A stretch of DNA of 64,000 nt from Nocardioides sp. (GTDB taxonomy: Bacteria; Actinomycetota; Actinomycetes; Propionibacteriales; Nocardioidaceae). The notes under the pieces are model-generated. The model did no database searches. It had not been told where the DNA came from and worked only from the letters and a program-made list of their open reading frames with translations. Shown one piece after another: positions 39,123 to 47,344 of the stretch; position 1 is the first letter of the stretch, and every line of letters begins with the position of its first letter. A program made the translations under genes and the position numbers. Where the stretch lies: NCBI GenBank assembly GCA_002729525.1, contig PBYI01000009.1, positions 62,001-126,000 of the forward strand. Reading direction: 5' to 3'.

Positions 39123-40372
39123 GGGTGCCGCGCCAGCACGTAGAGCCGCTCCGAGGTCTCCTCGCGCCACTCGTAGGGGCCGCGGCGGTACCACTCGACG
39201 TCGACCAGGCCGGCGGCCCGCACGGCCTCGACCACCTCGTCGAGCTCGTGGTGCACCAGCGTCAGGTCGACCGGGCGGTCGAGCCAGGTGTCGGACGTGC
39301 GTGTCGTGCGGCCGGCGTGCAGCGCGAGGAGCAGCCGCCCGTGCCGGGTCATCGGACGCGCCAGCGACGCCACCGCCTCGGCCAGCTCCGACGGCGCGAG
39401 GTGGATGAGCGAGTACCACGCGAGCACGGCGCCCCAGCCGTCGGCGGCCGGCGGACGCATGAGTCGCCGCAGGTCGCCCACGTCGTACCGGCCGTCGGGG
39501 AAGCGTCGTCGCGCCTCCTTGACCATCCGGGGCGACAGGTCGACGCCGGAGGCGTCGGCACCCCGCGCGGCCAGGTAGGCGGTCACGTGGCCCGGTCCGC
39601 AACCGACCTCCACCACCGGCGAGCCGTCGGCGAGATCGACGACCTGGTCGAGCAGCCACCGCTCCAGGGGCAGGTCGTCGAGCTCCTCGACGAACGTGTC
39701 GGCGTAGGCGTCGCTGATCGAGTCGTACGACGTCCGCACCCGCACGTCGCGGGCGTCCGGCCCCTCGGCGAGCACCTGCTCGCGCACCCCGTCGTCGCCG
39801 GCGGGTCCGGCCGGGGCCTGGCCCGCACCGGGGGCCTGGTCGCCGGTGTCGACCTCGCCGAGCAGGTGGACCCAGCGGGCGTCCTGCTCGCGGGCGCGTC
39901 GGGGCAGCTGGCGCACCAGCGGCGGCTCGCAGGCGGCCATCGCGGTCAGCGCCTGCTCGACCTCGCCCCGGTCGGCGAAGGGGTGCAGCCGCTCGGTGCG
40001 GGTGCGCAGTGCTCCGGGCGGCTGGGCGCCGCGCAGGAGCAGGACGGTGAGGAGCGCCCGGGTGCCCGGGTGGATCGCGTCGAGGTCCCAGGAGGTGGTG
40101 AGGCGCTGGAGGTACTTGAGCGTGCGCCGGCCGCTGTCGGCCCACGTGACCGCCACCAGGTCGCGGTCCTTGAGGGACTTCACCGTCTCCAGGAGCACGC
40201 GCTCGTCGTAGTCGGTGACCGGCTCCCGGCTGCTCGACTGGTTGCAGGCGGTGCGCAGCCCGGCCGCGGTCATCGGATAGCTGCCCGGAACGGTCACCTC
40301 CTTCTCGAGGAGGCTGCCGAGCACGCGCTGCTCGGCGGGCGTCAGGTCGAGGAGCTCGGACGGGTCGGCCAC
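39119..40372 (-). CDS. DUF480 (YceH-like) - SAM methyltransferase fusion
   Basis: A 417-residue two-part protein. Residues 1-180 are a YceH/DUF480 paired winged-helix unit (LDLTPAEQRVLGSLLEKEV, YPMTAAGLRTACNQSSSREPV, IHPGTRALLTVLLLRGAQPPGALRTR). After a Gly/Pro/Ala linker, residues about 215-417 form a class I methyltransferase (VVEVGCGPGHVTAYLAARGADASGVDLS, GAVLAWYSLIHLAP). Fusion of a DNA-binding-like module to a methyltransferase is unusual. GTG 40372 is six bases after TAGGTT, a leaderless start. The methyl acceptor is unknown. Confidence 0.88.
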   Translation of the reverse strand: MADPSELLDLTPAEQRVLGSLLEKEVTVPGSYPMTAAGLRTACNQSSSREPVTDYDERVLLETVKSLKDRDLVAVTWADSGRRTLKYLQRLTTSWDLDAIHPGTRALLTVLLLRGAQPPGALRTRTERLHPFADRGEVEQALTAMAACEPPLVRQLPRRAREQDARWVHLLGEVDTGDQAPGAGQAPAGPAGDDGVREQVLAEGPDARDVRVRTSYDSISDAYADTFVEELDDLPLERWLLDQVVDLADGSPVVEVGCGPGHVTAYLAARGADASGVDLSPRMVKEARRRFPDGRYDVGDLRRLMRPPAADGWGAVLAWYSLIHLAPSELAEAVASLARPMTRHGRLLLALHAGRTTRTSDTWLDRPVDLTLVHHELDEVVEAVRAAGLVDVEWYRRGPYEWREETSERLYVLARHP

Positions 40373-40381
40373 GCGACCAAC

Positions 40382-40933
40382 CTACGGTCCGGCCGGAGCG
40401 GACGCCGTACGGCCCGCGGAGCCCGACCCGGGACCGTGCAGGGAGGTCGCCTCCCCGGTGTCGGGGTCCCACCGACGCAGACCGACCAGCGGGATCTCGA
40501 CGTCGAGGTAGCCCACCGCGTCGAGGCAGCGCTGCACCTCCGACCGGGGCACCCTCCGGGCCAGGGTGAAGTGCGGGAGCCAGCCCTCGTGGCGCGAGCT
40601 GCCGTGCTCGATCCGCAGCGAGGCGACCTCACAGGTGAGCTCGTCGGGCACGTCGAGCAGCCGGGCGATGGTGACCCGCTGGCCGCCGAGCACCACGACG
40701 CCCGCCGCCCGCAGCGCCATCGGCAGCAGCGGCGCGAGGCGGCGTACGGCCTCGTCCTCGACCTCGGGGCCGAGCCGCTCGGCCTCGAGGACGGTCACGT
40801 GCGGGGCATTGGTGGTGCCGGAGTGGTCCAGCTGCGACGGCAGCCCGGCATCGCGGAGCTTCTGCCAGTCGCGCCGGATCAGCGCGACGCCCTCGGCGTC
40901 GGGCATCAGCTCCAGGGCGTGCTGTCGGACCAT
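40382..40933 (-). CDS. 2'-5' RNA ligase / 2H phosphoesterase family protein
   Basis: A 183-residue protein with the two HxT motifs of the 2H superfamily, PHVTVLEAERLG near residue 45 and PHFTLARRVPRSEV near residue 120, separated by the expected strands. Members hydrolyse cyclic phosphodiesters or ligate tRNA halves in vitro. The C-terminal 25 residues are low complexity. The ATG at 40933 has GAGGGG just upstream. It lies eight bases from the photolyase-family stop, so the two are probably one transcript. Confidence 0.85.
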   Translation of the reverse strand: MVRQHALELMPDAEGVALIRRDWQKLRDAGLPSQLDHSGTTNAPHVTVLEAERLGPEVEDEAVRRLAPLLPMALRAAGVVVLGGQRVTIARLLDVPDELTCEVASLRIEHGSSRHEGWLPHFTLARRVPRSEVQRCLDAVGYLDVEIPLVGLRRWDPDTGEATSLHGPGSGSAGRTASAPAGP

Positions 40934-40940
40934 CCCCTCA

Positions 40941-42467
40941 TCATCCCAGGAAGCGTCCTGCCCGGCGACTGTGACGCGCCTTCGTGGCGGCGTCCATCCG
41001 CTCGTAGGTGGTGGTCGCCATCCGCGAGCGCGGGTTGCGTGCGAACACGTCGTGGTGGTCGCGCACGAAGGTCCAGTACAGGCCGTCCCAGTCGGCCTGC
41101 CAGTCGGCGTCCTCGGCGTCCCCCGACTCCCCCAGCCCCCGCGCGTAGTCGCTCATCTTGCGCAGGTAGTTGCTGCCCGAGACGTACGGCTTCGTCGTGA
41201 CCGCCTCACCCGCCGCGAACTGGCTCATCGCGTAGACGTTGGGGACCATCACCCAGTCGTAGGCGTCGACGAACATCTCCATGAACCACTCGTACGCCGC
41301 GTCCGGATCGACCCGGGTCAGGCACATCGCGTTGCCGAGCACCATGAGCCGTTCGATGTGGTGCGCCCACCCGTGTCGCAGCACCCGGTCGACCACGTGG
41401 TCGACCGGCGCCAGTCCGGTCTCGGCCGTCCACCAGCCCGGGTCCAGTGGGCGGGCGTGCTCGAGCCGGTTGCGGCTGCGCAGCCTGCGCCCGTGCAGGT
41501 GGTAGACGCCGCGCATGTACTCCCGCCAGCCGATCACCTGGCGCACGAACCCCTCGAGGCTGTTGAGCGGGACGTCGCGCTCCTCCCCCACCTCCAGCGC
41601 CCGGCGCAGCACCGTGCGCGGACTGATCAGGCCGATGTTGAGCGGCGGGGTCAGCAGCGAGTGGTGGACCCAGGTCTGCTCGGTCGACAGCGCGTCCTCG
41701 TAGGGCCCGAAGTCGGCGAACCGCTCGGCGAGGAACTGCTCGTACGCCGTCGCGGCCTCCGCGTGGCTGGTGGGCCAGGCGAACGCGTCGGCGTCACCCG
41801 GGTTGTCGGGGAAGGCGCGGCGCACCCAGGCCACGGCCTCGTCGACCTCGGCGTGCCGGTCGGGCCAGGTCGGCTGCGGGACCTCGTGCCCGCGCGGCAG
41901 CTTCCTGCGGTTGTCCTCGTCGAACGACCACTTCCCCCCGACGGGCTCGCCGTCGGCGTCGACCAGCACGTCCAGCCGGCGACGCTGCCAGGCGTAGAAG
42001 TGCTGCATCCGCTGGGTCCGTCGGCCGCCCTCCCCCAGCGCCTCGGCGAGCTGGGCCCGGGTGGTGAGGAAGTTGGGGCTCTCCAGCACGTCGGCGGCGG
42101 TCAGCTCGATGCCGGCGTCGCCGAGCGCCGCCTGCAGGTCGCGGCCGAGCCAGTCGTCGACCACGTCGTGCACCCGCACGCTGGTGGGCCGCAGCCGCTC
42201 GAGCACCCGCGCGAGGGCTGCCCGGCTGGTGGTGCGGCCGTCGGTCTCGACCACCTCGACGTCGTACCCGGCCTCGCGCAGGCGACCGGCGAAGCGCCGC
42301 ATGCTCGCCCGGTGGAGCACCAGCTTCTGCACGTGGAAGCGGTACTGCCGGAACAGCAGGTCGTGCTCCACCATCACGAACGTCGTGCCGTCGGGGGCGT
42401 CGAGGTGCGTCTGGAAGAGCTGGTGCGGCATCACCAGGTGGACGGGCCGGGCGCCGAGATCGGGCAT
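40941..42467 (-). CDS. Photolyase-related (FeS-BCP/CryB family) protein lacking the iron-sulfur cysteines
   Basis: A 508-residue protein of the deoxyribodipyrimidine photolyase-related family (prokaryotic (6-4) photolyase/CryB type). The N-terminal Rossmann domain starts VHLVMPHQLFQTHL; the FAD domain contains STEQTWVHHSLLTPPLNIGL, GFVRQVIGWREYMRGVY, HHIERLMVLGN and FVDAYDWVMVPNVYAMSQ. The family's [4Fe-4S] cluster is normally held by Cys residues in an SDYCxxC...CPFN stretch; here that stretch reads MSDYARGLGES...DWDGLYWTF with no Cys, and the whole protein has a single Cys. ATG 42467 lies seven bases after TAGCGT (leaderless). Light-dependent DNA repair is likely but altered electron transfer should be expected. 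Confidence 0.88.
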   Translation of the reverse strand: MPDLGARPVHLVMPHQLFQTHLDAPDGTTFVMVEHDLLFRQYRFHVQKLVLHRASMRRFAGRLREAGYDVEVVETDGRTTSRAALARVLERLRPTSVRVHDVVDDWLGRDLQAALGDAGIELTAADVLESPNFLTTRAQLAEALGEGGRRTQRMQHFYAWQRRRLDVLVDADGEPVGGKWSFDEDNRRKLPRGHEVPQPTWPDRHAEVDEAVAWVRRAFPDNPGDADAFAWPTSHAEAATAYEQFLAERFADFGPYEDALSTEQTWVHHSLLTPPLNIGLISPRTVLRRALEVGEERDVPLNSLEGFVRQVIGWREYMRGVYHLHGRRLRSRNRLEHARPLDPGWWTAETGLAPVDHVVDRVLRHGWAHHIERLMVLGNAMCLTRVDPDAAYEWFMEMFVDAYDWVMVPNVYAMSQFAAGEAVTTKPYVSGSNYLRKMSDYARGLGESGDAEDADWQADWDGLYWTFVRDHHDVFARNPRSRMATTTYERMDAATKARHSRRAGRFLG

Positions 42468-42550
42468 GGCCGCGACGCTAGGCACGCCGTACGCCGCACG
42501 GTCCACCCGATCGGCGCCCGTCCGGCCGCCGCGACCACTACGGTCGGCCC

Positions 42551-43303
42551 ATGGCCCTCCTGGACAGCTGGACCCGCGGCGAGCACACCGCCGAGACGTT
42601 GCGCGGCACGCGCCTGACCCGTCCGACGTACCGCAAGGGCAGCGGCCCGGGCGTGGTCGTCATCCACGAGGTGCCGGGGCTGACGCCGAAGGTGATCGGC
42701 TTCGGCGAGGAGGTCGTCGCGGCGGGGTTCACCGTGGTGATGCCCGAGCTGTTCGGCGACACCGAGCGCACGCCCGGACCGGGCGCGATCGCCAAGGCGT
42801 TCCGGCAGGTGTGCGTCAGCGCGGAGTTCACCAAGCTCGCCCGCGGGCAGACGTCGCCCGTCGTCGGCTGGCTGCGCAGCCTCGCCGCGGAGCTGCACGC
42901 CGACGTCGGCGGCCCGGGCGTGGGCGCGCTCGGGATGTGCTTCACCGGCGGCTACGCGCTCGGGATGATGGTCGACGACACCGTCCACGCGCCGGTGCTG
43001 TGCCAGCCGTCGGTGCCGTTCGCGGTGAGCCCGTCGCGGCGCGCCGGTCTCGACCTCTCCCCCGACGACCTGGCCCGCGTCAAGGAGCGCGCCGCCGGCG
43101 GCTGCCAGGTGCTGGGCCTGCGCTTCGAGGGCGACCAGATGGTCGGCTCCCGGTTCACCACGCTGCGCGAGGAGCTCGGTGACGCCTTCCTCGCCGTGGA
43201 GTTCCCCGGGCGCCAGCACTCGACCGTCACCGAGCACCGGCAGTCCGAGGGCGTGGAGAAGGTGCTGGCGTTCCTGGACGAGAAGCTGCGGCCGAGCGCG
43301 TAG
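42551..43303 (+). CDS. Dienelactone hydrolase family protein
   Basis: A 250-residue alpha/beta hydrolase with Cys nucleophile in ALGMCFTGGYALGM (GxCxGG), VVVIHEVPGLTPKV at the oxyanion turn, the Asp in FEGDQMVGS and His in FPGRQHSTVTEH. This is the DLH family pattern, acting on cyclic or strained esters. TACGGT plus six bases precedes the ATG, so it is leaderless and divergent from the photolyase-family gene with only 83 bases between. No aromatic-degradation genes are near, so the substrate is open. Confidence 0.9.
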   Translation: MALLDSWTRGEHTAETLRGTRLTRPTYRKGSGPGVVVIHEVPGLTPKVIGFGEEVVAAGFTVVMPELFGDTERTPGPGAIAKAFRQVCVSAEFTKLARGQTSPVVGWLRSLAAELHADVGGPGVGALGMCFTGGYALGMMVDDTVHAPVLCQPSVPFAVSPSRRAGLDLSPDDLARVKERAAGGCQVLGLRFEGDQMVGSRFTTLREELGDAFLAVEFPGRQHSTVTEHRQSEGVEKVLAFLDEKLRPSA

Positions 43304-43522
43304 CCCTCGTCGACCGGGAAGTCCGTCCACCGGCACGAGCGACTGAGATCGGTACGGCCGGGCCTGGTCGCGGCGAATATCCGCGCGCTACCGCGCGCGC
43401 CAGGCGCAGATGAGCGCGAAGGCCTAGTCCTGTGACAGCCTGTCGCTTGACGTCCGCTCAAGCCACGAGCGGTTCATGCGAAGCGCGTCGTTGATGCCGT
43501 ACCGAACCGCCAGGCGAATGAC

Positions 43523-43600
43523 CTAGAAGGCCGACCACAGCACCATCGCGGCCACCAACACGAAGGCGATGACGGAGCCCATACCGTCTCCCGGGTTCAT
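43523..43600 (-). CDS. Probable 25-residue membrane microprotein
   Basis: The peptide begins MNPGDGMGSVIAF and continues as a hydrophobic helix VLVAAMVLWSAF, a single membrane span. The ATG at 43600 follows TACGAT by exactly six bases on the minus strand, the leaderless pattern used by many genes here. Nothing else occupies the region. It may be a conserved tiny membrane protein or a chance frame. Confidence 0.4.
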   Translation of the reverse strand: MNPGDGMGSVIAFVLVAAMVLWSAF

Positions 43601-43901
43601 GTCGACATCGTACGGGTGGCCCGCCCGGTAGACCATGTCCAAATCACCCCCGGCATTTCGCTCATCGGCACGACCGAGCTGCGGCATACGAGTGCGCTTC
43701 GGCCTCGATGTGACACACCCAGAAGGTCGCTCCTGCTCCGTCATGAGACCTGGGCGGGGAGACCAGGACGACGCCGTCCGTGCCGGTGTCGGCGACGACG
43801 GTGGGGCGGGCCGCCCAGGCGCGACGCACCCTCCCCGGTGACCCACTCGGACGACACCGGCCGATCGACTGCGCGAGCCATCGAACAGACTCCACACCTA
43901 G

Positions 43902-43917
43902 TCGAACACACTTTCGA
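43902..43917. promoter_or_regulatory. LexA (SOS) box-like operator upstream of the HNH gene
   Basis: TCGAACACACTTTCGA matches TCGAAC-N4-GTTCGA with one mismatch and is centred about 30 bases upstream of the TAGACT -10 (43935-43940) of the following gene, overlapping its -35 position. 13E12-type genes in mycobacteria are known LexA targets. Confidence 0.7.
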
Positions 43918-43946
43918 TACGTCAGTATCCGCGGTAGACTGGGACC

Positions 43947-45251
43947 ATGCCCGAAGGCCTCCTGACCTGCGACGACACCCCGACTGGGGTCGGCCTCGTC
44001 GCGGCGGTGCGGGACGCTGCGCACGTCGAGCAGCGGGCTCAGCTCGGCAAGGCCCGGGCGGTGCTCGAGTGGGTCGCGTCCCGTCAGCTGCCCGCCGACC
44101 GGGCGGTCGCGGAGTGGTCCGACGAGCGGCTGGGGCAGATGGGTCGGGACCGGTTCGGCTCTCAGGCGCTGCACCTCGCCGGCCCGGGCGCACCGGCGCT
44201 CGAGGAGGACGAGGCCTACGAGATCGCCGCGTCGTTGGGCCTGTCCCGCCAGTCCGGCTGCCGCTACGTCGGCGACCTCATCGAGCTGCGCTACCGCCTG
44301 CCCCGCGTGTGGTCGCGTGTGGTCGCGCTCGACCTGCCGCTGTGGAAGGCCCGCACGATCGCGAGCGCGACCGTCGTGCTCCCGCTCGACGGCGCCGCCT
44401 ACGTGGACGCACAACTCGCCTGGGCCGCAGTCCGCACCACGGTCGCGCAGATCGAACGGACCGTCGGCGAGGCGATCGCCCGCTACGCGCCCGACCTGCT
44501 GTCCGAGGACCCGGCCGAGGAGCTCGACGTGCGACTGGGGTTCGACCTCGCCGGGGTCGGCACGGGCGTCGGCGCACGCGTCCCGGTCGAGGGACTGCTC
44601 GACCTCGACGACGCACTCGATCTCGAGGACGCTCTGCGCGCCGGCGCAGCCGCCCTCAAGGACGCAGGCTGCGACGACCCGCTCGGGGCGCGCCGGGCGA
44701 AGGCACTCGGCGACCTCGCCCGCGGACAGTCCGCGCTCGACCTCCAGTCGACGGGAACGGTGCCCGAGAAGCGGCCGCTGGTCGTCAACGTCGTCAACGG
44801 CCAGGCGACCTGCGAGGCGTTCGTCCGCCCCGGCCACCCGGTCGCCGTCACGGTCGACCAGGTCCGCGGCTGGTGCGCGACCTCGACCAGTGTCACCGTG
44901 CGAGAAGTGCTCGACCTGACCTGCGCACGGACGACGGCGTCGTACGCACCGACGGCCTACATCGCCGCCCAGGCCCGGTGGCGCCACCCCACCTGCGTGT
45001 TCCCCGGATGCGGCGTGCCCTCGGCGCACGCCGACCTCGACCACATCGAGCCCTACGCCTCTGGTGGGAAGACCACCGCTGACAACCTCGCCCCGCTGTG
45101 CCGACGACACCACCGCATGAAGACCCACACCCGCTGGCGCTACCGGCGACGCCCCGACGGGGTCCTCGAGTGGACCGGCCCGATGGGCCAGATGTTCACC
45201 GTCGACGACCGGTGGCACCGCCACCCGCCACCCGATCCGGGCACCCAGTAG
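43947..45251 (+). CDS. DUF222 / HNH endonuclease (13E12 repeat family)
   Basis: A 434-residue protein. The DUF222 region covers most of the chain, including EDEAYEIAASLGLSRQSGCRY and VWSRVVALDLPLWKARTIA. The C-terminal HNH nuclease motif is CVFPGCGVPSAHADLDHIEPYASGGKT followed by NLAPLCRRHHRMKTH, with paired Cys and catalytic His. Actinobacterial genomes usually carry several such genes, which are often damage-inducible. TAGACT and six bases precede the ATG (leaderless) and a LexA-like box overlaps the -35. Its physiological target is unknown. Confidence 0.93.
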   Translation: MPEGLLTCDDTPTGVGLVAAVRDAAHVEQRAQLGKARAVLEWVASRQLPADRAVAEWSDERLGQMGRDRFGSQALHLAGPGAPALEEDEAYEIAASLGLSRQSGCRYVGDLIELRYRLPRVWSRVVALDLPLWKARTIASATVVLPLDGAAYVDAQLAWAAVRTTVAQIERTVGEAIARYAPDLLSEDPAEELDVRLGFDLAGVGTGVGARVPVEGLLDLDDALDLEDALRAGAAALKDAGCDDPLGARRAKALGDLARGQSALDLQSTGTVPEKRPLVVNVVNGQATCEAFVRPGHPVAVTVDQVRGWCATSTSVTVREVLDLTCARTTASYAPTAYIAAQARWRHPTCVFPGCGVPSAHADLDHIEPYASGGKTTADNLAPLCRRHHRMKTHTRWRYRRRPDGVLEWTGPMGQMFTVDDRWHRHPPPDPGTQ

Positions 45252-45269
45252 CGCCACGTGATCCGGACG

Positions 45270-45297
45270 GCCCGACCCCGCACCGGCGGGGCCGGGC
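45270..45297. terminator. Hairpin between convergent HNH and MOSC genes
   Basis: A 12-bp stem (left arm GCCCGACCCCGC, one mismatch) with an ACCG loop starts 19 bases after the HNH stop and can terminate transcription from both sides. Confidence 0.6.
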
Positions 45298-45325
45298 GAG
45301 CGGCACGCCCTCAGCCCATCGACAG

Positions 45326-45820
45326 TCAGGCGCCGAGCTCCGGCGCCGCGAGCTCCACCGGGTCACCCACCCGCACGGTCCCGCCCTCCAGCACCCGGCA
45401 GATCGACCCCGCCCGGCGCCGCAGCACCTCCTGGGCACCGGCGCCGATGGTGTCGTCGAGCAGCTTGCAGGGCGCCGCGACCCGGACGACCTCAAGCAGG
45501 ACCGGCCCGACCCGGATCAGCGCGCCGGGGGTCCGCGGCACCTCGCCGTCGCTGACCGTCACGTTGCGGCGGGTCAGCCCGCGCCAGTCCTCCGGACCCA
45601 GCGACCCCAGCGACCCCGACGGGCCCGCCACCCCCCGCGCGGCGTACAGTTCGGCGGCCTCGGCGAGGGCGGCCGCGCTCTGCACGGACACCTGCCGATG
45701 CCGCGACCCGTGGTAGCGGTCGCCCACGATCCCGCGCTGCGTCTCGACCTCCACCGTGTCGACCGGGCGGGTGGGGAGCCGGGTCGCCTTGGCGACGTGG
45801 AGGGAGAGCACGGTGGGCAC
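45326..45820 (-). CDS. MOSC-domain protein
   Basis: A 164-residue MOSC protein, a beta-barrel fold of molybdenum-cofactor sulfurases and related mono-domain proteins. RGIVGDRYHGSRHRQVSVQ and GLTRRNVTVSDG are family motifs, and the conserved Cys lies in VRVAAPCKLLDDTIG. Single-domain MOSC proteins bind or transfer molybdopterin-bound sulfur or act as detoxifying reductase partners. GTG 45820 is six bases after TAGCCT on the minus strand. It is divergent from the esterase gene 60 bases away. Confidence 0.9.
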   Translation of the reverse strand: MPTVLSLHVAKATRLPTRPVDTVEVETQRGIVGDRYHGSRHRQVSVQSAAALAEAAELYAARGVAGPSGSLGSLGPEDWRGLTRRNVTVSDGEVPRTPGALIRVGPVLLEVVRVAAPCKLLDDTIGAGAQEVLRRRAGSICRVLEGGTVRVGDPVELAAPELGA

Positions 45821-45879
45821 GTCCCGAGGCTACGAGGACGCCTGCGGGCCGGAGCCGGCGCGGGTCTACAGTCGCCGAC

Positions 45880-47139
45880 GTGGGTCTCCTCCGCCGCCAG
45901 GCCGTGCTCGCCGCGCTGACCGCCAACGCCCTCCGCCCCGTGCCGGGCTTCCGCGCAGGCCTGCCCGCCTTCGCCGCCGGCTGGGTCACCGGCGAGCTGG
46001 CGCCGCAGCTGCTCGCCGCGAGCGCCGCCGACACCGCGCTGCACCTCGCTCGCGGCCGGCGCGACCCGCGGGCGCTCGCGCTCGCTGGAGCCACGACCGC
46101 CGGCCTGGCCCGGCTGGTCCGCGAGAGCCGCCTGGCCGAGGGCGAGGTCGAGGCGGCGCTGGTCGAGGCACTCGGGGACGACTACCGCGAGCACCTCGGC
46201 CCGCTCGAGGACGACGGCGTACCGGCCCGGACGCCGTGGCGTCGCCTGGTCAACCCGGTGCAGCTGCGCGCGCCCGGCGTGCACGTGGAGCGCGACATCT
46301 CCTACGCGCCGTGGGGGCGTCGCGGGCTGCTCGACGTCTACCGGCCAGCGGTCGACGAGGCCGGCACCGCACCCGCCGACCTGGCTGGTGCCCCCGTGCT
46401 CGTGCAGGTGCACGGCGGCGGCTGGACGATGGGCACCAAGGACACCCAGGGCCTCCCCCTCATGCGACATCTCGCCCGACGCGGGTGGGTGTGCGTGTCC
46501 CTCAACTACCGCCTCGCCCCGCGCGACCGGTTCCCCGCCCAGATCGAGGACGTCAAGCGCGTGCTGGCGTGGGTGAAGCAGCACGCGGCCGCCTACGGCG
46601 GCGACCCGTCGTACGTCGCGATCACCGGCGGGTCCGCAGGCGGCCACCTCGCGGCGCTGGCCGCACTCACCCCGCACGAGAAGGTCTGGCAGCCGGGCTT
46701 CGAGGACGCGGACACGTCCGTCGTGGCGGCCGCGCCGTTCTACGGCGTCTACGACTTCGCGGGAGCGACCGGCATGCGTCGCGCCGAGCAGCTGCGCGAC
46801 CGCTACCTCGCGCCGCGCGTGCTCGGTCGCCGGTGGACCCAGGACCCCGAGGCGTTCGAGTCAGCCTCACCGCTGCTCCAGGTCACCCCGGACGCACCCG
46901 ACTTCCTCGTGATCCACGGCCGGCGTGACAGCCTCGTGCCCGTCGACCAGGCCCGGCAGCTCGTGCACCGGCTCCGCGAGGCCACCGCCGGCACCGGCAC
47001 CGCCGTGGCGTACGCCGAGCTGACCGGGGCGCAGCACGCCTTCGACGTGCTGCCCTCGATCCGCACGACCCACGTCGTCGACGGGATCGAGCGTTTCCTG
47101 CGGTGGCACTGGCACCGCCGCAGCCAGGCGAGCGGCTGA
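45880..47139 (+). CDS. Alpha/beta hydrolase, carboxylesterase/steryl-acetyl hydrolase type
   Basis: A 419-residue esterase with an N-terminal hydrophobic/Ala-rich region of about 80 residues and a BD-FAE/HSL-type catalytic domain. The oxyanion HGGGWTMG (residues about 183-190), nucleophile ITGGSAGGHLAALA, acid VIHGRRDSLVPV and His in GAQHAFDV are all present. TACAGT plus seven bases precedes the GTG. The polyester or acyl-ester substrate is unknown. A G/C hairpin (47175-47188) follows the stop. Confidence 0.9.
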   Translation: MGLLRRQAVLAALTANALRPVPGFRAGLPAFAAGWVTGELAPQLLAASAADTALHLARGRRDPRALALAGATTAGLARLVRESRLAEGEVEAALVEALGDDYREHLGPLEDDGVPARTPWRRLVNPVQLRAPGVHVERDISYAPWGRRGLLDVYRPAVDEAGTAPADLAGAPVLVQVHGGGWTMGTKDTQGLPLMRHLARRGWVCVSLNYRLAPRDRFPAQIEDVKRVLAWVKQHAAAYGGDPSYVAITGGSAGGHLAALAALTPHEKVWQPGFEDADTSVVAAAPFYGVYDFAGATGMRRAEQLRDRYLAPRVLGRRWTQDPEAFESASPLLQVTPDAPDFLVIHGRRDSLVPVDQARQLVHRLREATAGTGTAVAYAELTGAQHAFDVLPSIRTTHVVDGIERFLRWHWHRRSQASG

Positions 47140-47174
47140 CCCGCGCCGGTCCCGCGGCCTCCCCGCGACTCCCA

Positions 47175-47188
47175 GGGTCCCCGGACCC
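47175..47188. terminator. Small G/C hairpin after the esterase gene
   Basis: GGGTCC-CC-GGACCC forms a short stem 36 bases after the esterase stop; it may be a weak terminator. Confidence 0.3.
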
Positions 47189-47232
47189 CTTCTGACCTGG
47201 ACGAACCCGACGTCTCACCCCGGCGGATGAGG

Positions 47233-47254
47233 ACGGAGGTCCCGGGACCTCCGT
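47233..47254. promoter_or_regulatory. 22-bp perfect palindrome upstream of the kai-like operon
   Basis: The inner 18 bases are GGAGGTCCCGGGACCTCC, with AC/GT extending the palindrome to 22 bp. It lies 90 bases before the first gene of the operon and 93 bases after the esterase stop. It could be an operator or a hairpin. Confidence 0.55.
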
Positions 47255-47258
47255 GGCA

Positions 47259-47272
47259 CACCTGGGCAGGTG
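47259..47272. promoter_or_regulatory. Second dyad upstream of the kai-like operon
   Basis: CACCTG-GG-CAGGTG is a perfect 6-bp inverted repeat with a 2-base spacer, four bases after the 22-bp palindrome and 72 bases before the first start codon. The pairing of two dyads suggests a regulatory region. Confidence 0.45.
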
Positions 47273-47344
47273 CGGCCGTTGTGCCCTGCCGCGCGCCCCG
47301 CGCAGCCGACGACGCTGGGGGCACACCAGGAGACGAGGCACAGC

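Larger units (their letters stand above)
43304..43946. other. Long intergenic region with atypical composition
   Basis: This 643-base gap has visibly more A/T than its surroundings and no large gene. It contains a dyad GCTTGA-N7-TCAAGC (43445-43463), a probable 25-residue membrane microprotein on the minus strand (43523-43600) and a LexA-like box (43902-43917) before the HNH gene. Longer open frames on both strands look like noise. The composition suggests a decayed insertion, without direct proof. Confidence 0.4.

Noticed and set aside
43304..43522. tRNA or structured RNA in the unusual intergenic stretch
   Set aside because: No cloverleaf, CCA end or anticodon arm could be drawn; only a short dyad is present.
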